DNA of 64,000 nt from Methanosalsum natronophilum (GTDB taxonomy: Archaea > Halobacteriota > Methanosarcinia > Methanosarcinales > Methanosarcinaceae). The stretch is from assembly GCF_024808815.1 (NCBI RefSeq), contig NZ_JANUCS010000001.1:124001-188000 (forward strand), in the 5' to 3' direction. Shown here piece after piece: positions 44,209 through 53,354 of this stretch. Every line of letters begins with the position of its first letter. Within the stretch, counting starts at the first letter, position 1. The position numbers and the translations under genes were made by a program. The notes below the pieces were generated by a model. It was not told where the DNA came from, made no database searches, and saw nothing but the letters and a program-made list of their open reading frames with translations.

Positions 44209-45477
44209 TTAGAACTTATATTGCTTTTGCCTATGAATGATAAACAAACCAATTCCACCAATTATAACCAAGGGTACTGCATAAACATATAATGGATATT
44301 CTAATAAAAAGTCATACCATGCTTCAATTACAGTAATTCCTTCAACTGTGGCTTCTTTATTGACCTCTTCAGGTGTGTCACTAAACCCATCATCATATTC
44401 ATAGGATAAATTAGCCCCTATATTATATTCCCCTATATCAGTTGGTCTTACTGTATAGGATACATCTATCTGTTGCCGTTGACTAAATGACTCAATATAA
44501 ATACTGGGATTCCCACCTCTTGTCTCAATCTCATCATCACCGCTAACAAATTCAACACCTGGTGGTAGTTCAATATCTACACGTAACCCTTTTGCAGCAG
44601 TATTCCCATCATTTCTCAAGCTTATAGTTCCATCAAGGCGAGAATTCCGTTCAATGTTTTTACTCTCAACTGTATGAGAAATAGATACATCGGCTTTTTG
44701 CAATGTGCCTTCAACGTCTAATATCAGTTCATCAGATTCCGAGTCGAACCTATTCCCAGCCTCGTCATAATATCTTGCTGTAGTGGTTCCAAGTTCAACT
44801 TCGCCTGGTTGTGTAGCCTTGAGTTCATATATTAGAATTGTCTTTGAATCACCAGCATCCAACGACATTGGACCTTTATCTTCAAGTATAGTGTCTTCTA
44901 TTGAAAGGCCTTGACCATGATTGTCAGTAAACTCTAAATCTACAGCTTTCCCATCACCAACGTTTTCAGCTCTAACAGTTACTCTAAATGGTTCGCCTAT
45001 CTCTACCGTTTCATCTGCTTCTTTTGTGATTTTTATATCTGGAGAACCAACAAATTTAGGGTCGTCACCATAATCTATAATCTCTGATATATGAATATCG
45101 TTTCTGGAATAGCCTGATAAATAGATTGCAAGTTCAGCACGGTCAAGTGTACTTCTACCAATTAGACCCGTTAATTTGACTTCAACTTCACCGTTTTCTT
45201 GAAAATCAAATGTAAGTGTATCATTTACATCTAACATTTTCCTTTCAATCTCATTAAAGTCATCTACACTTTCAATTTCATATATTCTAATATCTGCAGT
45301 TCCTGAAGATTCTGAAACTAGTGTAGCCTCAATTAAATAACTGTTAATTTGGTATGATTCACCTTGTGTAAGTGTTGGATCATCTACTTTAAAAGATCCA
45401 AAAGCAGTCCCACTAAATATTAACAAAATTATTAATGCAATAAATATTGTCGCTATTAATTTTTTTCCTGAAATCAT
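44209..45477 (-). CDS. Secreted, membrane-anchored CARDB/COG1361-type surface protein
   Basis: This 422-residue protein has a signal peptide (KLIATIFIALIILLIFSGTAFG) and a C-terminal membrane helix (YVYAVPLVIIGGIGLFIIH) followed by a short basic tail. Between them are at least two immunoglobulin-like CARDB repeats, near residues 150-250 (ITKEADETVEIGEPFRVTVRAENVGDG...) and 260-380 (SISHTVESKNIERNSRLDG...). These are common in methanogen envelope proteins annotated as S-layer domain proteins. The N-terminal 130 residues hold a further beta-rich domain. Partners are unknown. It is in the same orientation as CetZ, which lies downstream. Confidence 0.78.
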   Translation of the reverse strand: MISGKKLIATIFIALIILLIFSGTAFGSFKVDDPTLTQGESYQINSYLIEATLVSESSGTADIRIYEIESVDDFNEIERKMLDVNDTLTFDFQENGEVEVKLTGLIGRSTLDRAELAIYLSGYSRNDIHISEIIDYGDDPKFVGSPDIKITKEADETVEIGEPFRVTVRAENVGDGKAVDLEFTDNHGQGLSIEDTILEDKGPMSLDAGDSKTILIYELKATQPGEVELGTTTARYYDEAGNRFDSESDELILDVEGTLQKADVSISHTVESKNIERNSRLDGTISLRNDGNTAAKGLRVDIELPPGVEFVSGDDEIETRGGNPSIYIESFSQRQQIDVSYTVRPTDIGEYNIGANLSYEYDDGFSDTPEEVNKEATVEGITVIEAWYDFLLEYPLYVYAVPLVIIGGIGLFIIHRQKQYKF

Positions 45478-45614
45478 ATATATCAGCTGTTTTTATAGTC
45501 AAAAACTAAACATCTTTTTCAATGCAACAAAAATCAAAGTTTCATGAAGTTAAAGTTATTATAATCAAGTGGAAATAAAATATACAAATACATAAAGATT
45601 ATGGTCAGAGTAGC

Positions 45615-46445
45615 TTATTTTTCACATAGTTTCAAGCTCAAATCAACCCATCTTGCATCATATATAAGGGAACCCATAGATATTACATCAACGCCTGTTT
45701 TAACGTATTCTTCTAAATTAGAAATATTTACCAATCCAGATGCTTCTAGGATAACATTGTCTCTAAAACCTTCGAGTTTAAGCTTTTGTATCACCTGAAT
45801 TATCTTTTTTGGTTCCATGTTATCGAGCATAATAATATCGATACCCAAGGAAGCTGCCTTGAGTGCATCTTCAATTGATTCAACTTCAACCTCGATTTTT
45901 TGAACAAAGCTTGTATTCTCTTTTGCCTTAGTTATAGCCTTTTCAAGACCTAACAACTTGATATGATTATCTTTTAGCATGACAGCATCGAATAATCCAA
46001 ACCTATGAGGATCTCCTCCACCTGCAATAACTGCGTTTTTTTCAAATCTACGAAGTCCAGGTGTCGTTTTCCTGGTGCTAGCAATTCTTGTTGTTTTTGA
46101 TATATTTTTAGCTATACGAACACATTTGTTAGTTAGAGTTGCAATACCACTTAAGTGTGCCATTAAGTTCAAACAAATCCTTTCTGCCTGGAATATAGAA
46201 GAAGCATACCCTTTTAGAATAAAAATTGTAGCACCTTTTGAAAGGTGATCGCCATCAAAGGCCTTCCTTTCATAGTCTATACCAAAATAATCTAATACCG
46301 ATATTGTTTCGTTTGTACCGGCAATAACACAGTCTTGTTTCGTGAAAATTATAGTTTCTATTGTTCTATTTTCACAAAGTTTTGATGGTATGTCCTGATA
46401 TGCAATGTCTTCTGCAAGGAATCTCTCAATTTCATTAATAAACAT
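45615..46445 (-). CDS. nadC: Nicotinate-nucleotide pyrophosphorylase (QPRTase)
   Basis: This 276-residue enzyme, from ATG 46445, converts quinolinate and PRPP to nicotinate mononucleotide. It shows EDIAYQDIPSK near the start, the ERICLNLMAHLSGIAT helix, the TRIASTRKTTPGLRRFEKNAV active-site block, and AVMLKDNHI. The barrel block VEVESIEDALKAA and the EASGLVNISNLEEY region follow. The reading frame is open 18 codons further upstream, but GGTGA five bases before ATG 46445 selects this start. It is divergent from nadX, which supplies its pathway together with nadA. Confidence 0.94.
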   Translation of the reverse strand: MFINEIERFLAEDIAYQDIPSKLCENRTIETIIFTKQDCVIAGTNETISVLDYFGIDYERKAFDGDHLSKGATIFILKGYASSIFQAERICLNLMAHLSGIATLTNKCVRIAKNISKTTRIASTRKTTPGLRRFEKNAVIAGGGDPHRFGLFDAVMLKDNHIKLLGLEKAITKAKENTSFVQKIEVEVESIEDALKAASLGIDIIMLDNMEPKKIIQVIQKLKLEGFRDNVILEASGLVNISNLEEYVKTGVDVISMGSLIYDARWVDLSLKLCEK

Positions 46446-46590
46446 AAATTTCACCATAGGTAATTTATTAATTAGATGATTTATATTGTATAAATACATT
46501 TTAACTATGTTTTTAAAATCAAATATAACAAATCTTATGTAAAAAATAGTTTCATTTAACTATTGTTCTTTATGAGTAGGTGTTTATACA

Positions 46591-47409
46591 ATGCTAAATG
46601 TAGGTATAATTGGATGTGGAGCTATTGGTTCACAAATTTGTAAAAGTTTTGATGCAGATGAAAATCGTAACATAAATATTCATGCAATATATGATCATAA
46701 TACTGATTATGTATCTTCCATTATAAATCAACTAAAATCTATGGAACCAAAAATTCTAAGCCTTGATGAAATGGTTAGAGAAGTTGACCTTATTGTCGAA
46801 ACCGCATCTCAAAGAGCTGTTAGATCAATAGCCATCCCAGCATTAAAAGCCAAGTGTGATGTTCTTATTATGAGTGTTGGTGCACTTGCAGAAGATAAGC
46901 TGAGAAATGATATTTATGCATTAGCGACCCAAAATAACTGTAAGGTTTACTTACCTTCAGGTTCAATTGCTGGGATCGACGGAATAAAGTCTGCAATGTC
47001 AGGAGATATCCAATCCATTACTTTAAAAACTAAAAAGCCACCTGCTGGATTAAAAGATGCACCATATATTATCGAACAGGGTATTAACTTAGATAAAATA
47101 GATTCTGAAACTATAATATTTGAGGGTAGTGCACTAAATGCAGTAAATGCTTTTCCAGCAAATGTAAATGTTGCTGCAACTCTGAGCATTGCAGGAATTG
47201 GATTCGAAAAAACAAAGGTTCAAATCATTGCTGACCCTAAATTAACTATGAATGTACACGAGATTGAAGTATTAGGTGAATTTGGTAAAATTTGTTCAAG
47301 GATTGAAAATAAACCATCACCAAAAAACCCAAAAACTAGTCATCTAGCTTCCTTATCTGCAATTTCTACACTAAGAAAAATAGCTGAACCCGTTCAAGTT
47401 GGTACGTGA
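46591..47409 (+). CDS. nadX: L-aspartate dehydrogenase
   Basis: This 272-residue NAD(P)-linked enzyme oxidises aspartate to iminoaspartate, the anaerobic alternative to the oxygen-using NadB. A Rossmann motif VGIIGCGAIGSQI opens the protein. VETASQRAVRS, LPSGSIAGIDGIKSA and FPANVNVAATLSIAGIG are the family blocks, the last two holding active-site residues. It is followed at 149 bases by nadA, which uses its unstable product. A divergent nadC completes the route to nicotinate mononucleotide. Confidence 0.93.
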   Translation: MLNVGIIGCGAIGSQICKSFDADENRNINIHAIYDHNTDYVSSIINQLKSMEPKILSLDEMVREVDLIVETASQRAVRSIAIPALKAKCDVLIMSVGALAEDKLRNDIYALATQNNCKVYLPSGSIAGIDGIKSAMSGDIQSITLKTKKPPAGLKDAPYIIEQGINLDKIDSETIIFEGSALNAVNAFPANVNVAATLSIAGIGFEKTKVQIIADPKLTMNVHEIEVLGEFGKICSRIENKPSPKNPKTSHLASLSAISTLRKIAEPVQVGT

Positions 47410-47558
47410 ACACCAATATTTTCACATTTTAGCCAGCTTTCTTTTTTTTGTTGATACAAAACAAATAATTAGAATAAAATTGTATAACCTATTTGCCATT
47501 TAGATTTATAAAGAAGGTACAATAACTTATTATAAAAAACCAATTTAGTAGGGATTAT

Positions 47559-48476
47559 ATGCAGGATAGAACCTCAATCATTAATGAAATAAATCAATTA
47601 AAGAAAGAAAAAAATGCTGTTATTCTTGCTCATAATTATCAAAGAAAAGAAATTCAAGATATTGCAGATTTTTTAGGAGATTCACTAGGACTTAGTCAAG
47701 AAGCTGTGAATCAAGATGCAGATGTCATTGTATTCTGTGGAGTAGATTTCATGGCAGAAAGTGCAGCTATACTTAGTCCAGAGAAAACTGTACTTTTACC
47801 AGAAAAAGAAGCTGAATGTCCTATGGCAGCAATGGTTGATGTAGACTCATTGAGACAAAAGAAAAAAGAACATCCAAACGCAGCCGTTGTGTGTTATGTG
47901 AATACCTCTGCAGCTGTTAAAGCGGAGTGTGATATATGTTGTACATCCTCAAATGCTGTTAATATAATCAACTCACTTAAAGAAAATGATATTATTTTTG
48001 TACCTGACAAGAACCTAGCGAAGTATGTTTCTTTAAATTCTACCAAGAATATAATACCTTGGGAAGGATATTGTCCAACACATCATCAAATATTAGTTGG
48101 TGACATACTTCTCATGAAAGAAGAACATCCTAATGCAGAAATTATTGCACATCCTGAATGTAAAGAAGATGTACTAGATATTTCAGATAAGGTATTAAGC
48201 ACAACTGGTATGACAAATTACGCTAAAAGTACTAACTCAAAAGAAATGATAATTGCAACTGAAACAGGAATACTATATAGATTAAAAAAAGAAAATCCTG
48301 ATAAGATATTCTATTCAGGTTCTGAATATGCAGTATGTCCAAACATGAAAATGACAACATTAGAAGGTGTATTGGATTCACTTAAGAACATGAAACATGT
48401 AATATCAGTTCCAGAAGAGATTAGGATCAAAGCCATGAAATCTTTAGAAAGAATGCTTGAAGTTGGTCGAACTTAA
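47559..48476 (+). CDS. nadA: Quinolinate synthase
   Basis: The 305-residue NadA condenses iminoaspartate with dihydroxyacetone phosphate. [27 protein letters not shown] opens the protein. Conserved cysteines for the [4Fe-4S] cluster lie in [11 protein letters not shown] or [15 protein letters not shown], in the [10 protein letters not shown] region, and in the [10 protein letters not shown] and [16 protein letters not shown] stretch. Three such cysteines bind the cluster in characterised enzymes. It follows nadX and precedes the lipid prenyltransferase gene by 13 bases, with which it may be co-transcribed. Confidence 0.95.
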   Translation: MQDRTSIINEINQLKKEKNAVILAHNYQRKEIQDIADFLGDSLGLSQEAVNQDADVIVFCGVDFMAESAAILSPEKTVLLPEKEAECPMAAMVDVDSLRQKKKEHPNAAVVCYVNTSAAVKAECDICCTSSNAVNIINSLKENDIIFVPDKNLAKYVSLNSTKNIIPWEGYCPTHHQILVGDILLMKEEHPNAEIIAHPECKEDVLDISDKVLSTTGMTNYAKSTNSKEMIIATETGILYRLKKENPDKIFYSGSEYAVCPNMKMTTLEGVLDSLKNMKHVISVPEEIRIKAMKSLERMLEVGRT

Positions 48477-48489
48477 ATGCAGGTCATAG

Positions 48490-49350
48490 ATGTATAATCT
48501 CAAAGCATACCTTGAACTTATAAGGTACAAAAACTGTTTCATGGCAGCAGTAGCCACTTTAGTAGGGCTATTCATAGCATACAATATCTTATCAACCAAT
48601 ATTGACATAGTTGTAGTTGAATTACTTCTAGTTTATTCATTACTAGGTTTTGTGTCTGTTTTCCTAATAACTGGTGCTGGAAACGCGATTAATGATTATT
48701 ATGATATTGATATTGATAAAATAAACAGGCCTGAAAGACCCATTCCTTCTGGTAGAATCTATAGAAAAAAAGCATTATATTTCTCATTAATATTGTTTTT
48801 CCTCGGATTTATAATTTCAACAATGATTAATCCCATATGTGCTATAATCGCTTTGGTGAACATAATCATATTATACCTTTATGCAAGATCGCTAAAAAAA
48901 CATCCTTTATCCGGTAACATCAGCATAGGTTATCTAACTGGCTCATTATTTCTTTTTGGTGGAGGAATTCTGGGACTAGATGGTGTACTTACAGTCTTTA
49001 TTCTATTCCTTCTAGCAGCATTAGCAACCCTTTCTCGTGAAATTATAAAAGATATTGAAGATATAGAGGGAGATAAAGCAAGCGGTGCAAAAACGTTACC
49101 AATTATAATTGGAAAGAAAAATGCAAGTTATGCAGCTACAGGTTTTGTTATTATAGCAATGATTGCAAGTCCTCTCCCTTTCTTCCAATCAATTTTAAAT
49201 CTGAACTATTTGTATGTTGTCAGTATAGCCAATGTTGTATTCCTTGCATCTTTATTCGAACTCATGATCAAGTCAAACCCTGAGAAATCTTCAAAGTTGT
49301 TGAAAATTGGTATGTTATTTGCCTTGTTCGCTTTTATTGCAGGGGCATGA
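48490..49350 (+). CDS. Digeranylgeranylglyceryl phosphate synthase (UbiA family)
   Basis: This 286-residue UbiA-type membrane prenyltransferase has eight to nine helices. The first Asp-rich motif is NAINDYYDIDIDKINRPERPIPSG near residue 70, and the second is REIIKDIEDIEGDKASGAKTLP near residue 182. It adds the second geranylgeranyl chain to geranylgeranylglyceryl phosphate, which forms the ether lipid core. Start ELIRYKNCFMAAVATLVGL is typical of archaeal DGGGP synthase. It ends 16 bases before the convergent HARP gene. Confidence 0.9.
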   Translation: MYNLKAYLELIRYKNCFMAAVATLVGLFIAYNILSTNIDIVVVELLLVYSLLGFVSVFLITGAGNAINDYYDIDIDKINRPERPIPSGRIYRKKALYFSLILFFLGFIISTMINPICAIIALVNIIILYLYARSLKKHPLSGNISIGYLTGSLFLFGGGILGLDGVLTVFILFLLAALATLSREIIKDIEDIEGDKASGAKTLPIIIGKKNASYAATGFVIIAMIASPLPFFQSILNLNYLYVVSIANVVFLASLFELMIKSNPEKSSKLLKIGMLFALFAFIAGA

Positions 49351-49366
49351 TTAAGTAACAAAATAA

Positions 49367-50092
49367 TTAAGATTCTTCAAAATCATCAAAAAAATCAGAT
49401 TTAGTACTATGAGAAATAGATGAGCGTTGCTTTAAGTATTCTTTAAGCATTAAAGGAAATGTTTTGGCCGGAACGAATCGAACACCTAGTTCTTCAGCCC
49501 ATTTTTGAATTCCAAAATCATTAGCAACTACTGCAGCATCAATTTCTTTTGCCAATAATAATACATCAATATCTGGTGCACTGTCGAGAATGCCATACCT
49601 CAATGCTGATCGATACTTATTTCTAAACTTACCAATTGTTTTCCCAATAACTTCTCTTTCAATATTATCCTCAATATCTTTTTTAGTTCTTGCAGAAGAT
49701 GTTAGAAATAAACACTCAGTTGCAGCCGACCAAATAGCATCTTCAGCAACACCCATTCCCTTATTAATACGAGCTCGCATAAAAGCAACATATTCGTGGA
49801 ATATACGTGCTGGTATCTTTACTTCATACCTATCAGGTGTTTTCTTTACAAGCCATGTATCAATCTTTGCGACAACTTCAGTCTCACATTCATTGTTTCT
49901 AGCAAAGTCTTGTAACTCCTCATAAACAGAAGGGAAGGGTATATAGCAGCTGATGCCTAACTTTAGCCTTGATTCAGCAATCAAGTCAAGAATTCCTTTA
50001 ATCCCATCACATAGCTCAGAGTGCCCAATTGATTCTCTAACCTGTTGATCTGTAAGTGCAGTAGTATCAAGTACAAAACGTTGTCTTAACAT
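49367..50092 (-). CDS. HARP-type PIN-domain protein (protein-only RNase P homologue; RNA ligase partner family)
   Basis: This 241-residue PIN-domain protein starts [10 protein letters not shown], with the first active-site Asp. It contains the [17 protein letters not shown] block with further acidic residues, [27 protein letters not shown], and [16 protein letters not shown]. These align by eye with Aquifex aeolicus Aq_880, the founding HARP, whose equivalent blocks read similarly. HARP proteins process tRNA 5' ends without RNA; in archaea with RNA-based RNase P their role seems secondary. Older annotation calls the family RNA ligase partner. The C-terminal 25 residues are an extra polar tail. 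Confidence 0.88.
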   Translation of the reverse strand: MLRQRFVLDTTALTDQQVRESIGHSELCDGIKGILDLIAESRLKLGISCYIPFPSVYEELQDFARNNECETEVVAKIDTWLVKKTPDRYEVKIPARIFHEYVAFMRARINKGMGVAEDAIWSAATECLFLTSSARTKKDIEDNIEREVIGKTIGKFRNKYRSALRYGILDSAPDIDVLLLAKEIDAAVVANDFGIQKWAEELGVRFVPAKTFPLMLKEYLKQRSSISHSTKSDFFDDFEES

Positions 50093-50237
50093 GGAATAAA
50101 CACATCTTCACATTAGTATTAGTGATTGTAAATAGAGCTGATAAAATTATATGTAATTAACTATAAACATATTTGATTAATATATTCTTTAATATGTTAT
50201 ATATAATTACTTAAATTAAAGATAAAATTAGGCAAGC

Positions 50238-50266
50238 ACAGGAAAATTAAAATTAAATAATCCTGT
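50238..50266 (-). terminator. Possible terminator of the regulator-cdc48 operon
   Basis: ACAGGA (50238-50243) and TCCTGT (50261-50266) can pair across a 17-base AT-only loop, 23 bases downstream of the cdc48 stop. The stem is short, so this is a weak call. Confidence 0.25.
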
Positions 50267-50288
50267 ACTCTCTCAGTCCACTATATTA

Positions 50289-52532
50289 TTAATCTTCTTT
50301 CTGTACCCTTTCATCGTCCTCATCATCTTCATCGTCTTCTGCATTTGCATCTATGGCATAATTAGCAAAAGATGCAATGCTTTGCTCATAAATATCGTTT
50401 GGTTCTGAAGATGAAACGGGTTTAACCCTTGACATTGCTTTTTTGAAGTGTTTCTTTTTAATCCTGATTTTATCTAAGTTATCTGTAATCTCTTTCTTGC
50501 TCATACCTGGTTTAATATATTCTCGAAGTGCAAGCATAGTAGCTTCTCTGCAAATAGATTCTATATCTGCTCCTACATAGCCATCCGTCATCTCTGCAAG
50601 TTCAAATGCTTTAATCTCATCTGAGAGTGGTTTTCCTTCAAGATGTATCGTGAATATCTTCTCTCTGCTTTCCTTATCAGGAGTTTTCACATAAATCAAC
50701 CTATCAAACCTTCCAGGCCTTAATAGTGCTGAATCTACAATATCAGGTCGATTCGTGGCAGCGATTATAACTACATCTTTCAACTCTTCAACACCATCTA
50801 GTTCTGTAAGAATTTGGCTTACAACTCTTTCACTTGTATGTGAGTCAGAACTACTACCTCTTCTGGGTGCAATCGAGTCAATCTCATCAAAGAAAACAAC
50901 AGTTGGTGCTGATTGTTTTGCTTTTCTAAAGGTTTCCCTGACAGCACGTTCCGATTCACCTACATACTTGCTTAAGAGTTCAGGACCTTTGATACTAATA
51001 AAGTTAGCTTCACTTTCACTTGCAACTGCTTTTGCTAGTAAAGTCTTACCAGTACCTGGTGGACCAAATAACATTATCCCTCTTGGTGGTTTAGTATTCA
51101 CGGTCTCAAATATCTCAGGGTATTTTAATGGCCATTCCACCGCTTCTCTCAGATCTTGTTTTGCTTTTTCGAGGCCACCTATGTCATTCCAATCAACATG
51201 TGGAACTTCCACGAATACTTCGCGCATAGCTGATGGCTCAATATTCTTTAAAGCCTCTTCAAAATCTGTCTTTTGAACTTCAAGTTTGTCCATTACTTCT
51301 TGTGGAATATCCTCATCAATCTTGATATCCGGTAATAATCTTCTAAGAGCATGCATGGCAGCTTCTTTTGCAAGTGAAGATAAATCAGCACCTACAAAAC
51401 CATGGGTTATATCTGCAATATCTCCAAGGTTCAAGTCTTTTTCAAGAGGCATTCCTCTGGTATGGACATATAGTATTTGTAGACGCCCGTTTCTATCAGG
51501 AATACCAATCTCAATCTCCCTATCAAATCTTCCTCCTCTTCTTAAAGCTTCATCAATTGAGTTTGGTCGGTTTGTAGCAGCAATTACAATTACTTCTCCT
51601 CGTGTTTTTAGTCCATCCATTAAAGATAATAACTGTGCAACAACCCTTCTTTCAACTTCTCCAGTAACATCCTCTCTTTTTGGTGCAATCGAATCAATTT
51701 CATCTATAAAAATAATAGAAGGTGCTTCTTTTTCTGCTTCCTCGAAAACTTCTCGAAGTTTTTGCTCACTTTCACCATAATATTTAGACATTATTTCTGG
51801 ACCACTGATTGAAATGAAATTGGCATCTGTTTCGGAAGCTACTGCTTTTGCGATCATTGTTTTACCGGTACCTGGTGGTCCGTACAGCAGTACACCTTTT
51901 GGAGGTTCAATTCCGAGTTTTTGGAACAGTTCGGGGTGTCTTAGTGGCAATTCTATCATTTCTCGAACAAGTCCAATCTCTCGTTTCAACCCACCAATAT
52001 CTTCATAAGATATCTGACCAGTCTTTACGACTTCTTCAGCAGGTTTCTCCTTTAATACAATCTCCGTGTTCCTTGTAACAATAACTGGGCCTGAAGGGGT
52101 CGTAGATGATACCACAAAAGTCAATGGGTTATTTACTGCCTCTATACGAATACGTTGACCACGAGATGTGGGTCGACCTTCTAATATCCTGTGTATATAA
52201 CGTGCACCTCCAACAATCCTAATAGGTTGTAATGGTGCAAGTGTTACTTTACTAGCTTCTTTAGCATCAACTTTTTTTATTTGCACTTTATCATCAATAC
52301 CAGCACGTACATTATTACGGATATTACCATCTATTCGAATAATGTATTTACCTACATCATCTAGATATCCTGGCATTATTCTGGCATAGCTTTTTTCTTT
52401 ACCAGTAATTTCAATAACATCACCGCTCATTAAGCCTAGTCTTTGCATCAACTCAGGGTCAATCTTTGCAATGCCCCTACCAACATCACGGTGATAAGCT
52501 TCAGCAACTCTTACATATGTTTCTTCTGCCAT
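50289..52532 (-). CDS. Cdc48/VCP-type AAA ATPase (VAT)
   Basis: The 747-residue unfoldase has an N domain (residues 1-185, [20 protein letters not shown]) and two AAA modules. D1 has [15 protein letters not shown] and [15 protein letters not shown]2 has [15 protein letters not shown] and [15 protein letters not shown] with arginine fingers. It unfolds proteins for the proteasome or extracts them from complexes. The extreme C-terminus is strongly acidic ([17 protein letters not shown]). ATG 52532 has AAGGTGA upstream and follows the regulator stop by one base, so the two genes form one operon. Confidence 0.96.
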   Translation of the reverse strand: MAEETYVRVAEAYHRDVGRGIAKIDPELMQRLGLMSGDVIEITGKEKSYARIMPGYLDDVGKYIIRIDGNIRNNVRAGIDDKVQIKKVDAKEASKVTLAPLQPIRIVGGARYIHRILEGRPTSRGQRIRIEAVNNPLTFVVSSTTPSGPVIVTRNTEIVLKEKPAEEVVKTGQISYEDIGGLKREIGLVREMIELPLRHPELFQKLGIEPPKGVLLYGPPGTGKTMIAKAVASETDANFISISGPEIMSKYYGESEQKLREVFEEAEKEAPSIIFIDEIDSIAPKREDVTGEVERRVVAQLLSLMDGLKTRGEVIVIAATNRPNSIDEALRRGGRFDREIEIGIPDRNGRLQILYVHTRGMPLEKDLNLGDIADITHGFVGADLSSLAKEAAMHALRRLLPDIKIDEDIPQEVMDKLEVQKTDFEEALKNIEPSAMREVFVEVPHVDWNDIGGLEKAKQDLREAVEWPLKYPEIFETVNTKPPRGIMLFGPPGTGKTLLAKAVASESEANFISIKGPELLSKYVGESERAVRETFRKAKQSAPTVVFFDEIDSIAPRRGSSSDSHTSERVVSQILTELDGVEELKDVVIIAATNRPDIVDSALLRPGRFDRLIYVKTPDKESREKIFTIHLEGKPLSDEIKAFELAEMTDGYVGADIESICREATMLALREYIKPGMSKKEITDNLDKIRIKKKHFKKAMSRVKPVSSSEPNDIYEQSIASFANYAIDANAEDDEDDEDDERVQKED

Positions 52533-52533
52533 A

Positions 52534-53196
52534 TTATTCACCTTTTTCACTTATTTTCCAATATTTAGTTCCATTTATTATCTGAAATTCAATCAAATTT
52601 CTATCATAAAGAGCAGATAAGTATACCTTTACTATATCCGGCTCTATTCCAAGATTATACGAGATTGTTGCTAGTTCACGCGGGCCTATTAAAAGCTCGT
52701 ATAATATCTTGGACTCTGTATGATTTTGAGTGATTTCTTGAATTATTTGCCCGCATTCATTCATTATTTTAATTAAATCATCTCTGAGTTCATTTTTTCT
52801 TGACACAAGTTTATTGATCTCTAACCTCAAGTTCTGTATTTGTTTGTTTTTTTCAATTAGTGATTCAGATGTCTGATCAACTGAGTTCTTAGAGATCAGA
52901 CCATTATCTTTTCTCGAAGAAAATGACCTAATTGATGTGACATATGAATATGGAGAAAGTGTTATCTCAAGGTAGAGGTTATGACTTATGCTAAAATACT
53001 TTCTTCTGTTTGAATCAAAATGACATTCAATAAGACCAACCTCTTCCAGCAAACTGAGGTGATTGATTATTGCCTTTGGCCCAACCTCTAATTTTCTCGA
53101 TATTTCACTTACATAATATGGACGATCGGACAGTATCTGCAATATCTTTCTCCTGTTCTCATTCCCAAGTATATCGAGAATTATTGATGAATCCAT
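52534..53196 (-). CDS. Double winged-helix ArsR-like regulator, operon partner of cdc48
   Basis: This 220-residue protein has an N-terminal winged helix (residues 1-75: [46 protein letters not shown]). A coiled coil spans about residues 112-150, and a second winged helix about 160-215 ([23 protein letters not shown]). The first domain resembles archaeal ArsR-type proteins. The stop is one base before the cdc48 ATG. Two palindromes in its own promoter suggest autoregulation. GGGGAGAAGG precedes the start. No metal-binding cysteines are seen, so the signal is unknown. Confidence 0.82.
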   Translation of the reverse strand: MDSSIILDILGNENRRKILQILSDRPYYVSEISRKLEVGPKAIINHLSLLEEVGLIECHFDSNRRKYFSISHNLYLEITLSPYSYVTSIRSFSSRKDNGLISKNSVDQTSESLIEKNKQIQNLRLEINKLVSRKNELRDDLIKIMNECGQIIQEITQNHTESKILYELLIGPRELATISYNLGIEPDIVKVYLSALYDRNLIEFQIINGTKYWKISEKGE

Positions 53197-53239
53197 CCTT
53201 CTCCCCTATTCTTCACATTAGTCATTTTAATTAATCAGA

Positions 53240-53259
53240 AACTATAATACCTTATAGTT
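53240..53259. promoter_or_regulatory. Palindrome in the leader of the regulator-cdc48 operon
   Basis: AACTATAA (53240-53247) and TTATAGTT (53252-53259) form a perfect inverted repeat around TACC. It directly abuts a second palindrome and lies just after the predicted transcription start. It could be an operator for the winged-helix protein encoded downstream. Confidence 0.5.
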
Positions 53260-53276
53260 ACTAACTTTAAGTTAGT
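53260..53276. promoter_or_regulatory. Palindrome overlapping the start site of the regulator-cdc48 operon
   Basis: ACTAACTT (53260-53267) and AAGTTAGT (53269-53276) form a perfect palindrome with a one-base centre. It sits between the TATA-like box (53285-53292) and the first palindrome, at the position where a bound repressor would block RNA polymerase. Confidence 0.55.
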
Positions 53277-53284
53277 CTTAATAA

Positions 53285-53292
53285 TATATAAA
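53285..53292 (-). promoter_or_regulatory. TATA box of the regulator-cdc48 operon
   Basis: The minus strand reads TTTATATA here, preceded by GAAATG as a BRE-like element. A start 24-27 bases downstream falls at about 53262, giving a leader of about 65 bases that contains the first palindrome. Confidence 0.5.
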
Positions 53293-53354
53293 CATTTCTC
53301 TCGAATACATGGTTTATAAACAAATTGCCTAACCCATTATTTCGTTATACTAAA

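Noticed and set aside
51286-51780. 164-codon open frame on the plus strand opposite cdc48
   Set aside because: It is a shadow of the conserved AAA module, with Ser/Ile-rich composition and no start signal.
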